Part shown: one piece after another, positions 12,257-24,941 of the stretch
How the letters are laid out: every line of letters starts with the position of its first letter
Numbering within the stretch: the first letter of the stretch is position 1
Source: Lathyrus oleraceus
Taxonomy: Eukaryota; Streptophyta; Magnoliopsida; Fabales; Fabaceae
Reading direction: 5' to 3'
DNA length: 64,000 nt
Assembly (NCBI RefSeq): GCF_024323335.1
Contig: NC_066584.1
Span: forward strand, 433,529,408 to 433,593,407
Position numbers and translations under genes: made by a program
The notes under the pieces: generated by a model
What the model was told of the DNA's origin: nothing
Seen by the model: only the letters and a program-made list of their open reading frames with translations
Database searches by the model: none

Positions 12257-15200
12257 TACACCCCTTTTGATTTTAGCTTATTCAAGAATAGGGTCTTTCG
12301 TTCTTCTCCTCCGACTGGAGATACTTCATACATCCAATGATTAGATAGGGTTCAAGAAAATAATAAACATCTTTGGAAGGATTTGGGACTTTTTTTTACC
12401 TAATCCAACTGTCATGAGTTGGTCCTTAATACAACTCTAATGTACTAATTGCAACCATGTGTTTCTGGGATACCTAGACCAACATTTTTCGCCTTCCTTT
12501 GGGATGATAACCCCCACACTTTTTGAAATTGTTGTTATCGTTTGCCTTCAACCAACTGGAGAGGATTTTGAGCCCTCAACCAAAACACGAACAAATCCTA
12601 GGTTTACTTTCACCAAACTTCTTACAGCTCCTTCATTGAAGATCATCGGTCTTTGATAGGTTGCATGGATGCCCAAGAACACATTATTTTTTTAACCTAC
12701 TGGATTTCCCAGTATGTTTTCTTCTCTCGATCTATTCAAGTGGACAAAAAGTTTGTCCCCTTGGCTACCCAACTCCATGAAGGGAGAAAAATATATCTTG
12801 ACAAACTCAATTTATATGGATTATATGAATCTACGGGGTTAGCCTCACAAGATCTAAAGCAAAAAACAAATATTGAAAGCCTTCATGTAGGTGGCCCTAT
12901 CTTGATTTTACAATTGTGGCTAAATGCCACTGTTGAACCTTCCCTAAAAACCAAGATTCCTCCTAACTCAGAGGTAGGGATAGAAGGTCAAAGACTTGCC
13001 CAAATTACTCCTGACGATGGTAAAGTTGTGTTTAGGGAGGTATTCGAGACTTACTTCAACATGTTATATAGATGTAAAACCTTTATTTCAACTATGACAC
13101 CATTTTTCAGCCGACATTGTGGACTTGAATGGTTCCAGCCATTTTCTATGTGGACAAAGCTTACCTCCTCCAAATCGGGGATAAGGGCAAATGCCTACCA
13201 GCCAAACTTGGTGGCCAGATAGTTTGGATTGAGCCAACTGCTGCCTAAAATCTTAGTTCCTCAAGCAAAGGTTTTTTTCTTTTCTTTTGACACACCCAGC
13301 GATAGGTGGCTTGAAAGTTGCCACATATTTTGTAAAAGGAAAGAGGTTTTCCTCAGTTCCTTCCGATTCTCGCTCTCTTACCATTGAACCCAAGAGTTTG
13401 AGGACTGGTGGGGCCTTCATTACACAAACATACTAGATTCCAACCTCATAGCTCAATGTCTAGTCGATGCTTTCTCCTTTATGTGGAACTCAGAGAATAA
13501 AAACAAAGGTAATCTTTGGTCGACTATTTCTAGAGTTACACTCGTCTTACCTTGCTTTAATTTCCTTTTGGGTTCTAATGCATTTTATATCTTAATTTTA
13601 TAGGAATTACCTCCAATCCAAAGTCATCGAATTCTGGCTTTCAAGGCACCAACACTACAGGAATTTCACAGATAAAAAAAGGCATTTAAGCTTATTTTAC
13701 TTTAATATTTTCTTATACATGTCGTAATCTGTTTTGTTCCTTTAGGGTCGAAAGAAAGCGAAGATCTCTTTTACAACAGGCCCTTCAAGGACACACCAAC
13801 TCCGAGTTTGACATCAACAATGAAATTCTGCAGTCTCGCCCTATCCCTCCAAAACATCATAAAGACACATCGTACAAAGTTGATGATGCCAACTTTGCAA
13901 ATCAAGAGGCAGGCAAGGCCAATGTCGAAACTTCAATCCTTCGGAAGAAAAAGAGGATTAGGTATGAACCTGTTATAGTCTTTGAGGATGAGGGGACTGA
14001 GGAGAGCGAAGTTCCCCCTTTAACTAAGAAGAAAAAGAGTGGCACAACTTCCCAACAACCTGTTCAAAGTCATGGGATTGCACGTTCGAGTCCACGTCCA
14101 ACTATTGATAAGGTAACTCATTACTTGGTTCTTTTTTTTATACTTATATGTTTTAAACTATAAATGTTGATTAAGATTCTTTTCTTGGGAAAACCTGTCG
14201 AGGTTGACCCTGCCACCTCCCAAGTACAACCAGATGCATCCTGCAACCATGTTTATTTTTCCAACATCAAATACATAATTCCTTCGACAACCACTTCACT
14301 ATTTTTCCGTTTACATAGTGATGTTAGGGATGGCAGGGTAGTCGTTGATCAAACTATAAAACCCGTCGGAGGGACTTTAGAGCCAATTGCAGAAACTGCT
14401 GAAAGTCCAGCTAATGAGTCTCTACTTGAAAAACAAGGTCCACCCGCATCTGAAGCCACTCTTTAGGCTGATAAGGTTGAGGCTCCAACGCCAAATGCTC
14501 TCATGGAAACTGGTCATGCACAAGAGATGGTTGGAGGAACTTGTGTCGAGAAGACTCCATATATTGGTATGCCCACCAAAGTTCAAGATCATGTTAGGTC
14601 TCCTATCCATTAGGGTACTCAGGAGCATACTCAATCTTCTCCCATTCCAGGGTCTCTGTCCCAATGTTTGGAGAGCCTTAGTGATGTCTCTGATTCAACT
14701 CTACATCCCTTATAGGTGGGATCTAACCAAGAGAATCTATTCGATGCCTTCAAAAGGAATGTGGATAGCCAAGAGGACTTTCCTAACATAACTCCTACTT
14801 CGCCTGGTGCTCAGACCGACAATTTTGATGAGTTGTTCCATCAGTTGGAGTCAAAACATGTCAGTTTGGACCTCATTCAAATGATCAAAGATGACTCATT
14901 TACATGTTTCTAATCCAGGGGTTGGAGATGCCAAGTCATATTCCTGACTTTGTTTTGGACTTCGAGCCTCTCCTCTTGCAAGTTGTTCAAGTCGTTAGAC
15001 ATAAGCAAGAGTCTGTCTGTCGACTCGAGAGGAGAGTTAAGGTTATGAGCGAGGAGCAAAGCCCAATTTCTAAATATCAACATCAAGTTGCTGAATTAGA
15101 GGAAAGGCCAAGGCCAAACATAGACTGGCAACTATAGAGGCTGACGTCTTGTCCTAGACTCAATAGATAAACTGGTTGTAACTGAAGATATGGGCAAAGA

Positions 15201-15442
15201 AGAAAGAGAAGGCAAGAATATATGCTTTTGAGTTAGCTTCTATCCATGAAAAGTTGGTCGAAACGGAAAACATTGGCATAAAGAGTGCAAGGACTGCTCG
15301 TATACTAGAGGCAAAAGCGAGCAAACTGAAGGTTGTTGACCTCATGGCCAACAAGAAACTTGAGCGTACACGATTACACTTTGAAGAACTGAGGAGCAAG
15401 CTGAAGTCTTTAGATGGTGTTTTTTTTATTGATGTACTTTAG
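12257..15442 (+). pseudogene. Antisense plant-mobile-domain gene of a Tat element
   Basis: Decayed plus-strand gene. Its start resembles the plant mobile domain (PMD, 'aminotransferase-like'): PFGMITPTLF-type text near 12500, then FLTYWISQYVFFSRSIQVDKKF and PLATQLHEGR, open at 12653-13222, followed by FEDWW near 13400. Intron-like breaks follow: GTAATC at 13509 to TATAG at 13603, an acceptor CTTTAG ending at 13745, and a donor GTAACT at 14113. The C-terminal part (14900-15440) is charged and partly coiled-coil-like (LEERPR; NKKLERTRLHFEELRSKLKS). It lies tail to tail with the minus-strand pol at 15640-17733, matching the antisense extra genes known downstream of pol in Tat elements. Stops and frameshifts are many. 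Its 5' end is cut by LTR A2. PMD function is poorly known. Confidence 0.65.
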
Positions 15443-15639
15443 TTATTGTAAGGACTGCCATTTTTGGCATATTTAATATACACCAGTTTGACAACTGTTT
15501 TGCACATTATCTTAATATTTTTACTTCATGCAATATAGATTTATACTTCTTTAAATATTTTGCATTTACTCATATTATTCGATTGTCAGGTCGTAATTCC
15601 TCAATCTCATAAGTGTTATTTGAAAACACTTGGTTAATT

Positions 15640-17733
15640 TTAAATGGTTCCTACCAGTTTGGTGACCACTTCCCCAAGGCTATATCCTTTTGATCCTTAA
15701 GAAATATTACCTTCGAGACGTAGTCGCCGATTGAAAATACCTTTGACTTAATCTTTTTATTATAGGATTTAGATACTCGCTCATTTTGTGTAATAAAAAT
15801 GTCTAGGGAAACTAACCTTTCTTCATCCAAGTCAACAAGTTTATCCATCATTATGCTCCAATAATGGTCGAAAGAGATCTCTTTTTGTCTTTGAATTCTT
15901 ACTGATTGTAAGTGTATCTTAGTAGGAAATAATTCATCATTCCCAAATGTTAGGTGAAAAGGTGTTAAGTTAGTTGCCTCCTTATGGGGCATTTGACATG
16001 TCCAAAGTGCTCGATCCAACGTTTTAGGCCAATTCTTTGACTTCTGACTTACATGTTTTTTATCCGGCCAATTATGATTTTGTTTGCAACTTTGACCCGA
16101 GCGTTTGCTTGGGCGTAATATGGCGTAGAAGTCAGAAGTTGATTCCTGATTCTGAGGAAAACTCAACCATCTATCGACCAGTGAAAACTTATCCTTGGTT
16201 TGTGGTTATGGTCTCGGGAATTCCAAATCTACATATGATATGCCTTTGTATAAAACTAATCATAGCATCTTGGTCGACATTTATTAAAATAGTTGATGCC
16301 TACTAAAATATACTTATGACTTTTAGATGATGTAGGTTTAATATCACCTATCAATTCTAATGCCTAGCTTATAAATGGACAAGGTTTAATGATTGAGTGT
16401 AGCTCACTGGATGGGACATGCTGAATCCATGCATACTTCTAGAATTCTCGGCACCCTTTGGCAAGTTCTATGTAGTCCTTCAACATTGTAGGCCAATATA
16501 CCCCTTGTCGAAACAACAATCACTTCATCTTGTGGCCTACTTGATGGGCGCCACAGGATCCACATTGAGCATTGAATATAGGATTCTATTTTGCTAAGGC
16601 ACTTAAGCAATACACCTTCCAACATCTTTTTAAATAATATGTTTCTGATTATGACATAACTTAACGCCTTATATTTGATCTTTTGATTTGTTATTCCCGT
16701 AGGATTCTTCAGGAACTCTATGACTTTTCTTTTCCAATCATCATTTAACAAATTGTCAATGGAGAAAGTTTCAAAAAAAATTGGGACTTAAGTCTCCTAA
16801 CTCTTCTACTCCCACCAGTTTCGACTTTGACAATCTTGGGGAAACTACACTAGTTGAAATCAGTTTATCTTTGACTTCAATTAGCTCTTCTAATTTTTCT
16901 TTGGAGACTATGTACCCTGAAACTATTTGGGCCAAGTCATTGGCCTATTGATTCTCAATCCTAGGTACATGCTTAATATTAACCATGTCAAATCTTTTGA
17001 GCAATGAATTCTCTTTGACAAAATACATTACTAAATTATGGTTAATGAATTTGTATTCTTTTGTCAACTATTTTACTATTGATTTTGAGTCTCCTTTAAT
17101 CTCAACTCTTGTTGCCCCCAGGTCTAACAAGATCGTAAGGAAAATTATTAAGACTTTGTATTCCGCCTTGTTATTAGAGCAACAACCATTAATTTTGAAT
17201 TTACACTTAGTAGGAATTCCCTGAGGGGAAATAATCAGAAACACCGGTTCCTTTAGCATGACTATCTGTCGAAGTACAACTTCCATGCATATTTCTCTAT
17301 TTTGCTCTACTTCCGTTATTGTGTGATCTACTATAAAATCAACGACAATTTAGCTTTTCATGACCTTTAGCGATGCGTAAGTTAGACAATACTCCGTTAA
17401 GGCCAGATCCCATTTTCCTATTTTACTATGCAGAATTGGTTTCTACAACATATGTTTGATAATATTAAAATGTGAATAGACAAACAAATATGTCGATTTG
17501 ATATAATATTTCAATTTCATAAAAGAGAAATACAAAGAAAAAATCTCATGTAATGACACCAAAAACACACTTTAATGGATTCCTTTTCATTCCATATTTC
17601 CTCATCCTTTCAAAGGATTAACAAAGGTGGTCTAAGTGGTCATTTTCTGATGAGAACTTGATAACTATGTCATCTATATAAACTTGCATAAATGTTTCGA
17701 TAAAGTCATGAAACGTATAGTCTAATAGGTTGA
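15640..17733 (-). pseudogene. Ty3/gypsy (Tat, Retand/Grande-like) pol remnant
   Basis: Read on the minus strand from 17733. An RT piece carries the metal-binding box VYIDDIVIK near 17680 and ERMRKYGMKRNPLKCVFGV. An RNase H linker follows (KIGKWDLALTEYCLTY, DFIVDH). The second RNase H has CCSNNKAEYKVL and EIKGDSKSIV (17068-17286), then NIKHVPRIENQ and NDLAQIVSGYI. Integrase zinc-finger-like text covers 16404-16751, and integrase core/C-terminal text (FHLTFGNDELFPTKI, GDYVSKVIF, LGKWSPNW) covers 15651-16166. Many stops and frameshifts are present. The 5' half is absent because LTR-like sequence starts at 17734. CCSNNKAEY differs from the family A version, so this is a separate, older Tat lineage. 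Confidence 0.75.
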
Positions 17734-18760
17734 TGTCGTTGTGCGAAAAATACCTGAGCGTAAGGAACACTCAAAATATAAATATAAATAAAGTCGTCAC
17801 CGAACTTTATTTATTCCCAAAGGGGGAAAGGGAAGTATTATGGGTTGTTTCTGAATTAGTGACAAAAAGATGTTCATGGAGGAGGTTTTGTGGTGTTCCA
17901 ACCCATGAGTATGAGGGCAGCGGTTTCGCAGAGATGATGGAAAATGAGTTGTTGTTGTGATGTGTTATGTTGATGAAAATGGTGAGGATATTGTTATGGC
18001 TTTTGTGATGATGTTATGTTTGTTCTTTTATGGTGTGAAAGAAAATGGCGATGATGAAGCTTGAAGTGTTTTGTTGTTTGAAGTGAAGGTGGGATGAAAG
18101 GTCACGATGTGGTGAACTCATGGTGGTGGTTCGGCATTGCAGGCGGAAAAAACAGGTTGGTTCTCTGAGGGATAAGGGTGGTATCGAATGGTGGTTATGT
18201 ATTCACTGTTTGAGGGAATATCAAGAGAGATTTGTAGCAGGTAAAGGAAAAGTGTTGGAGATGGTTTGAGTGGCGAAGAGAGGCGTTTTTGTGTAGCAGT
18301 GAGGGTCAAAGGAAGAAGATAATGATTGAAGGAGAAGAAAAAAACCAAAATGAAATCTCTGTCTCCTTTTTTTTCTTCTAAAAATGAGAGAGTGTTTTTA
18401 TGTGTGAGAGAGAAAACATTTACGTGACCCTATCTTCTCATTTCAATGCACCACGTGGTAATCAAATTGTGGAGGGAGACGAAGATATTTTTACTTTTTT
18501 TTTAATTACAACTTAATTCTTAAAGTGTAAAAAAACCTTAAAAAATTAATAAACAAAAAAAAGAATAAACAAAAAAAATTAAAAGACTAAAATAAAATTA
18601 TATCTAAAAACATGACTAATTCTAAATAATCCTACTAATTAAATTGACTAAAAAATAAAAATAATCGAATAAAAAATTACAAAAATCGGACTCAAAAATG
18701 TCAAAAATAAATAAATAAATTGACTGCCATCAAAATTTCCAATCATGCTATGCCATCAAA
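17734..18760 (-). repeat. Ogre-like LTR fragment
   Basis: The left edge is TGTCGTTGTGCG, like the inverted end of the family B LTR (TGTCGCACC at 53515). About 60 bp in is GTCGTCACCGAACTTTATTTATTCCC, the counterpart of the conserved box at 53586. The G-rich stretch 17900-18330 and the A/T-rich stretch 18490-18720 resemble 56640-57140 and 57280-57500 of LTR B in layout and wording. The far end of the LTR is missing, probably near 18750. It abuts RT sequence on the left. Confidence 0.6.
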
Positions 18761-18769
18761 ATTTTCTTC

Positions 18770-19280
18770 TCCAATCATGCTAGACCATGTGCTTTATCTA
18801 TGTTATGACTTACTCTAATGGGTAGATTGACTACAAAAGATAGGCTGACTAAATTTAGAATACACAGATAGGAAATGTGTTTTTTGTCAAGGAAAATGAA
18901 AATATAGATCATGTTTTCTTTGAGTGCCAAACTACAGGGGCAGTGTGAAAAGAAATCATGAATTGACTTGGGTATAATAGGAACCCAAAAAGATGGACAT
19001 ATGAAATAAATGGTTGGGCCATGAAACACAAAAGAAAGAGCTGTCGAAACTGTTTACAACATTTGGAAGACAAGGAATGATATGTTTTTCTCAAACAAGA
19101 AGATGGAAGACACCATGAAAGATCACATTACTTATCCGACTACTATGAGATGTTGCTGAAGTAACAAACTTAGAGCTCATGTTCCTTAGTCATGGGGTTC
19201 TACTCACCTGGATCCTTAGATGATCAGTTGTACTTGAATGTTTTCGAATAAAAATTCTTATTTTTATCACAAATAAAAAG
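18770..19280 (+). pseudogene. LINE (L1-type) RT C-terminal zf-RVT remnant
   Basis: Plus-strand translation with breaks gives RLTTKDRLTKF, then NIDHVFFECQTTG-like text, WLGYN-like text, and later IWKTRNDMFF. This pattern (TKDRL...C..C...DH.FF.C...W) is the zf-RVT domain at the end of plant L1 reverse transcriptases. Several stops and frameshifts are present. An AATAAAAATTCTTATTTTTATCAC tail near 19248 could be the 3' end. Target-site duplications were not found. Confidence 0.55.
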
Positions 19281-20662
19281 ATTACTATTAGAAGGTTCTA
19301 AAATTAGAATGTAAAGTATCAAACAATTCAATCTTAATTGATCATTGGTTGGATCATGTGTTGACATTAGGATCATCATTAGTTGGATCATGTGTTGATA
19401 TTAGGGTCAGCCCAACACATCTTGAGGTCTATGACGAAATTTAAAATTTAAAATTTATAACATAATATTTTTTTTTAATTTAATATATTTTAAATTTTTA
19501 GAATGTAAAATTATTAAATTATTATAATCAATTTAATTTAACATTTTATTTTCAATTGAGAATAAAATTAACTCATCTACACACTCTTTTCGTTATAAAT
19601 GGTTAATATTATTATATATTTTAAATGTGTTATTATTTAATTGATATATAAAATAATTTTGAAAAATTGAAAAAATATCAATTAGTTAAGTCATATAAAT
19701 GTAAAATAAAAATTTGAGGTCCTAGCCGTAGTCTTGATAGTCTACACATAGGGTCAACTCTGATTGATACGAAAGAACTTAAAACACTTTTAATATTAAT
19801 TGCATAATCTAATATTAAAGATGTTTTTTCTATGTTTTTTCCTTATCTTGAAGACGTTTCTCTTCAATATCATATAATAAAACTTTCTAAATTCTAACAA
19901 TATGTTCTCTTTAAATTTTACAATTTCTTTTTTTTTTTTTCAAAAGAGTCGGTATTGTGGTTCTTCCATGACATCAAAATCTTTTAGATTGTTGTTTGCC
20001 AAATACAATTTAAAAAGCATGTCAAATACACTTTAAAAAGCATTTGAATAAGGTTGTCAATAATTTTCAATCAATATTTGAAGCTTATTAGTAATAATAT
20101 ATTAGTAGTAAATAAAAGAAAAAAAACAAGTATAATACAAGTCATAAAATAATTGTTCTTGGTTATTAAGATTCAAGACTTATATTCAGATTCAATACTA
20201 CAATATGTTACATGCCATCTAGCTTCTATTCAGTTCCAACCATCTTGTTCAGTTACTCAAATCCAGGACGACCATATATTACACATGCATAGCTCCTATT
20301 TAGTTCCACTTAGCTTGCAGGTTGCTTGCTTGAAGAGGCTTTTAACCTTTACACTATTGTAGAGCATTAAAGTAAGAGAGAATATTCTAGGCTCCCTTTT
20401 TGCACTTTTTTTATTCCAACTTAACAAGTAAAAATCAGTGTATTCTACTACATCATTTAGCAGAGGGAGTTGATGTATTGAAAAAATGTTTATACATGGC
20501 ATCACATTTATTTCTCTTATAAATAAACAACTACAATTTACACATATTTGGTGCATGTTACACACACACAACTTATCTATTTAATATATTTTCCAAACAC
20601 AACTTTCTTTGCTGAGTGAGTGAGAACTTTAACCAATTTACATAACTTGTGGCCCATAGGTT
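19281..20662. other. AT-rich DNA, no gene recognised
   Basis: No supported gene. There are two copies of a 34-bp period repeat at 19341-19371 and 19375-19405 (GGATCATGTGTTGA core). Long A/T runs lie between 19440 and 20140. The only longish frame (20153-20362) has no recognisable motif and is probably chance. Confidence 0.5.
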
Positions 20663-20667
20663 TCTAT

Positions 20668-20879
20668 TGTTGAATAAACTTTAAATGTTACAGTTAATAG
20701 GCTTTTAATAATAAGTTAGTGAAGAGAATTGGAAGGTCAATAGATAGTGGGAAAATTAAGAGTATTTACTATTTATCATAATTAGTAGAATAACTAAAGT
20801 TTGTTTTGTATGTATAAAGTCCAAAATTGCATTCCAATAAAAATACAGAAGTTTACAAACAAAATCGTTTCTTCTGACA
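20668..20879 (+). repeat. 5' LTR of copia element
   Basis: Begins TGTTGAATAAAC and ends CTTCTGACA. Length 212 bp, same as the 3' LTR. It holds an AATAAAAATACAG stretch near its end, a possible poly(A) signal. Confidence 0.95.
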
Positions 20880-20880
20880 A

Positions 20881-20895
20881 ATTGGCATCAGAGCT
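20881..20895 (+). other. Primer binding site of copia element
   Basis: ATTGGCATCAGAGCT lies one base after the 5' LTR. It resembles the TGGTATCAGAGC site of plant copia elements, which pairs with the initiator tRNA-Met 3' end. One base differs from that consensus (C for T). Confidence 0.8.
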
Positions 20896-20965
20896 AATGG
20901 CAAATATGATGAATCAAATGCCGTTACCACGGCTAACGAAGTTGAATTAAAACTGGAGTATCCAG

Positions 20966-23900
20966 ATGAAAGCTCTTCTCGGATCTCTAGACGCGTGGGA
21001 GGTGACCAAAGATGGGTTTGAAGAACCAACAGATGTTGAGGGATATACGGCAGCTCAAAACAAGGCGTTGAAAGAGACGCGATCGAAGGATAAAACGGCA
21101 CTTTACATGCTGTTTAGGGCTGTTGATGAATCAGGCTTCGAAAAGATTGCCGGTTCGACTACGTCGAAAGAAGCGTGGGACACACTGGAGAAAGTGTTCA
21201 AAGGAGCAGATCGAGTAAAGCAAGTTCGACTCCAAACACTTCGTGGCGAATTGGAGAGGATGCAGATGAAGGAGTCAGAAAATGTATCTGACTACATCAC
21301 GCGTGTACAAAAAGTGGTGAACCAACTCAGCAGAAATGGCGAAACAGTAACTGATGCACGAGTTGTCGAAAAGATTTTGAGATCTTTAACAGATAAGTTT
21401 GAGAATATTGTGTGTGCAATAGAAGAGTCGAAGGACCTTTCGACGCTCGCAGTCGAAGAGCTCGCAGGTTCCCTCGAAGCACATGAACAACGTAAGATGA
21501 AAAAGAAGGAAGAAGGAGTAGAGGACGCAAATCAAACCAAGGAGCAAATCAAAGACGAAAAGGTACTCTTTTCTCAAAATTTTCGAGGAAGAGGACGTGG
21601 TCGTGGAGGACGTGACAATGGTCGAAGTGGTAGAGGCAGCAACTTCGACAGAGGACAGTCGATCCAGCAAAATTGGCGTGGCAGAGGACGTGGTCAAAGA
21701 GGTGGTAGGTCGAATCATTCCAACTTTGAATGCTACAAGTGTGGGAAGTATGGCCATTATGCGAAGGATTGTAACTCATTCAAATGCTATAACTGTGATA
21801 AAGTGGGACATCTTGCAAAAGATTGTCGAATCGAAAAGAAGGTAGAAGTAACAACCAATTTAACCTTGGAAGCTGAAGCAAATGAAGGTTTTCTCTTGAT
21901 GGCTCAAAATGAGATCAACACAAATGACAATGTTTGGTACCTTGACTCAGGAGCAAGTAACCATATGTGTGGTCACAAACACCTGTTTAAAGAAATGAGA
22001 AAGATTGAAGATGGCAATGTGTCTTTCGGAGATGCATCGAAAGTGAAGGTCGAAGGCAAAGGAACGATTCGTTACCTGCAGAAAGATGGGTTGATTGGAT
22101 CAATTCAAGATGTTTATTATGTACCAAATCTTAAGACCAACATCTTGAGTTTGGGACAACTTACAGAAAAAGGTTATTCGATACTGATGAAAGAACGGAT
22201 ACTGTATTTGAAGGACAAGCTGGGACATCTGATTGCTCGTGTCGAAATGGAGAGAAATCGAATGTACAAACTGAATCTGATAAACGTTCGAGAAAAATGT
22301 TTACAAGTAAATGTCGAAGACAAAGCGTCACTATGGAATCTACGCTTTGGTCATCTACATCATGCTGGTTTAAGAAGGTTGGCGAAAAAGAACATGGTGC
22401 ATGGACTACCAGATATGGATTATGAAGGAAAGTTCTGTGAAGAATGTGTGCTGAGCAAACAAACAAGAACTTCATTCCAAAAGAAGGCAGAATATCAAGC
22501 TAAGCATATCCTTGATTTGATTCACACCGACATATGTGGGCCAATCACGCCAGAATCTTTCAGTGGCAAAAGGTACTTTATTTCCTTTATCGACGATTAC
22601 TCACGGAAGACATGGGTCTATTTCTTGAAAGAAAAGTCTGAAGCATTCGAGGTGTTCAAAAGGTTCAAAGTAATGGTGGAGAAGGAGACTGACAGACACA
22701 TTAAAGCAGTTCGATCAGATAGAGGTGGTGAGTATACTTCGACAGCCTTTATGAAGTATTGTGAAGAGCAGGGTATAAGGAGATTTCTAACTGCAGCATA
22801 CTCACCTCAACAAAATGGGGTGGCTGAAAGAAAGAATCGAACAGTCCTTGACATGGTTCGATCAATGCTTAAAAGCAAGAACATGCCAAAGGAGTTTTGG
22901 GCAGAAGCTGTAAAATGTGCCATTTATGTTCAAAATCGATGTCCACATTTGAAGTTAGAAGATCAAACACCACAAGAAGCGTGGAGCGGACAGAAGCCAA
23001 CAGTCTCTCATCTCAAAGTATTTGGAAGTGTTGCTTATGCACACGTACCAGATCAACGAAGAACGAAACTTGAAGACAAAAGTCAGAAATACATACTCAT
23101 TGGGTATGATGAGAAAACAAAAGGGTACAAGCTATTTGATCCCATAAGAAAGAAGGTGATAGTGAGTAGAGACGTTCGAATAAACGAAGCAAGTAAGTGG
23201 GACTGTAACAGTTCGACAGAAGCTGTTGTCGAAGTTGAAGAATCATCTGTCGCTGTACCATCAAACATTTCGACAAAACTTGAAGATTCTGACGATGAAG
23301 ATGAACCTACACAACCCAGAATGCGAAGTTTGCAAGATCTGTATGATTCGACAAGTGAAGTGCACCTTGTATGTCTCCTGGCAGATGCTGAAAACATCAG
23401 TTTTGAAGAAGCAGTACGAGACAAGAAGTGGAAAAGTGCCATGGACGAAGAGATGAGGGTGATTATCCACAACAACACTTGGGAGCTAATTGAATTGCCA
23501 AAAGGTAGTCAACCAATTGGTGTAAAGTGGGTATTCAAGAAAAAGATGAACGCTCAAGGAGAAATAGAACGATACAAAGCGAGACTTGTTGCGAAGGGAT
23601 ACAAACAGAAAGCAGGAGTTGATTATGACGAAGTATTTGCACCTGTTGCAAGAATGGAGACAATTCGATTACTCATATCTCAAGCTGCTCAATTCAAATG
23701 GCCAATATTTCAAATGGATGTCAAAACAACTTTTCTGAATGGTGTACTAGAAGAAGAAGTCTATGTCGAACAACCACTCGGGTACATGAAAGCTGGAGAA
23801 GAGAAGAAGGTACTGAAATTGAAGAAAGCGCTATATGGGCTGAAGCAAGCACCGCGGGCATGGAACACACGTATCGACACATATTTCAAGGAGAATGGGT

Positions 23901-24925
23901 TCGAGCAATGTCCGTACGAACATGCCCTCTATGTGAAGAAAAAAGGAATGAATGTATTACTTGTTGCTCTCTATGTTGATGATCTTATTTTTCTGGGCAG
24001 TAATGATGAGATGATAGAAGAATTCAAAAGCACAATGACACGTGAATTCGAGATGACAGATTTAGGCCTGATGAGATTCTTTCTTGGTCTGGAAGTTCGA
24101 CAAGAAGAAACAGGAATTTTCATTTCACAAGAAAAATATGCAAAAGAAATCTTGAAAAGATATAAGATGGAAAGCTGTAATCCGGCTTCGACGCCAATGG
24201 AACCAGGAACAAAACTGTCGAAATTTGATGGAGGAGAACGTGTCGAAGCAGGAAAATATCGAAGTTTGATAGGAAGTCTTCGCTATCTCACATGTACAAG
24301 ACCAGATATCTCATTAAGTATAGGCATTGTAAGTCGATTCATGGAGGAGCCAGTTTACACACATTGGAAGGCATTGAAGCGAATTCTGAGGTACATCCAA
24401 GGAACAGTGTCACTTGGGATGTTTTACTCGAATTCAGAGAAATACAAGTTGGTTGGTTACTCCGACAGTGATTGGTGCGGAGACATAGACGATCGAAAAA
24501 GCACTTCTGGATATGTGTTTTTCATGGGAAATACTGCATTCACTTGGCTTTCTAAAAAGCAGCCAATAGTAACACTTTCGACATGTGAAGCAGAATATGT
24601 AGCAGCATCCTGGTGTGTTTGTCATGCAATATGGCTCAGAAGATTGATGAGTAAAATGGAGATAGAACAGAAAGATGCTACAATAATACAAGTTGACAAC
24701 AGGTCAGCAATTGAGTTAGCAAAGAATCCAGTAAACCATGAAAGGAGCAAACACATTGACGTTCGTTTTCACTTTATTCGAGAACACGTGAAGGAAGGAA
24801 GTGTCGAATTGAAGCATGTAGCAAGTAAGGACCAAGCAGCAGACATTTTCACAAAACCACTATCAAAAGAAATCTTCGACAGAGGCAAGAAGTTGATAGG
24901 AATGATGAATGGAAGAAACATTTAA
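20966..24925 (+). CDS. Ty1/copia gag-pol polyprotein
   Basis: A 1319-codon frame. Gag is followed by two CCHC knuckles ([14 protein letters not shown] about residue 255; [14 protein letters not shown] about 274). Protease has [11 protein letters not shown] (about 326). Integrase has its HHCC region (GHLHHAG ... CEECVLSK, 460-500) and catalytic residues in [15 protein letters not shown] and [11 protein letters not shown] has [12 protein letters not shown] (about 915) and [11 protein letters not shown] (about 1002). RNase H has [17 protein letters not shown] and VDNRSA. All catalytic residues are present. An upstream in-frame ATG at 20897 is the likely ancestral start, but a TAA at 20948-20950 separates it; the open frame restarts at ATG 20966 with about 23 N-terminal codons lost. 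QMDVKTT replaces the usual QMDVKSA. The frame ends 16 bp before the 3' LTR. Confidence 0.93.
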   Translation: MKALLGSLDAWEVTKDGFEEPTDVEGYTAAQNKALKETRSKDKTALYMLFRAVDESGFEKIAGSTTSKEAWDTLEKVFKGADRVKQVRLQTLRGELERMQMKESENVSDYITRVQKVVNQLSRNGETVTDARVVEKILRSLTDKFENIVCAIEESKDLSTLAVEELAGSLEAHEQRKMKKKEEGVEDANQTKEQIKDEKVLFSQNFRGRGRGRGGRDNGRSGRGSNFDRGQSIQQNWRGRGRGQRGGRSNHSNFECYKCGKYGHYAKDCNSFKCYNCDKVGHLAKDCRIEKKVEVTTNLTLEAEANEGFLLMAQNEINTNDNVWYLDSGASNHMCGHKHLFKEMRKIEDGNVSFGDASKVKVEGKGTIRYLQKDGLIGSIQDVYYVPNLKTNILSLGQLTEKGYSILMKERILYLKDKLGHLIARVEMERNRMYKLNLINVREKCLQVNVEDKASLWNLRFGHLHHAGLRRLAKKNMVHGLPDMDYEGKFCEECVLSKQTRTSFQKKAEYQAKHILDLIHTDICGPITPESFSGKRYFISFIDDYSRKTWVYFLKEKSEAFEVFKRFKVMVEKETDRHIKAVRSDRGGEYTSTAFMKYCEEQGIRRFLTAAYSPQQNGVAERKNRTVLDMVRSMLKSKNMPKEFWAEAVKCAIYVQNRCPHLKLEDQTPQEAWSGQKPTVSHLKVFGSVAYAHVPDQRRTKLEDKSQKYILIGYDEKTKGYKLFDPIRKKVIVSRDVRINEASKWDCNSSTEAVVEVEESSVAVPSNISTKLEDSDDEDEPTQPRMRSLQDLYDSTSEVHLVCLLADAENISFEEAVRDKKWKSAMDEEMRVIIHNNTWELIELPKGSQPIGVKWVFKKKMNAQGEIERYKARLVAKGYKQKAGVDYDEVFAPVARMETIRLLISQAAQFKWPIFQMDVKTTFLNGVLEEEVYVEQPLGYMKAGEEKKVLKLKKALYGLKQAPRAWNTRIDTYFKENGFEQCPYEHALYVKKKGMNVLLVALYVDDLIFLGSNDEMIEEFKSTMTREFEMTDLGLMRFFLGLEVRQEETGIFISQEKYAKEILKRYKMESCNPASTPMEPGTKLSKFDGGERVEAGKYRSLIGSLRYLTCTRPDISLSIGIVSRFMEEPVYTHWKALKRILRYIQGTVSLGMFYSNSEKYKLVGYSDSDWCGDIDDRKSTSGYVFFMGNTAFTWLSKKQPIVTLSTCEAEYVAASWCVCHAIWLRRLMSKMEIEQKDATIIQVDNRSAIELAKNPVNHERSKHIDVRFHFIREHVKEGSVELKHVASKDQAADIFTKPLSKEIFDRGKKLIGMMNGRNI

Positions 24926-24941
24926 GTTTACAGAGGAGTTT
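24926..24941 (+). other. Polypurine tract of copia element
   Basis: Purine-rich ACAGAGGAG lies immediately before the 3' LTR. It is the expected plus-strand primer site for reverse transcription. Confidence 0.75.

Noticed and set aside
20153..20362. Small gene upstream of the copia element
   Set aside because: No motif, AT-rich surroundings, no codon bias; chance frame.
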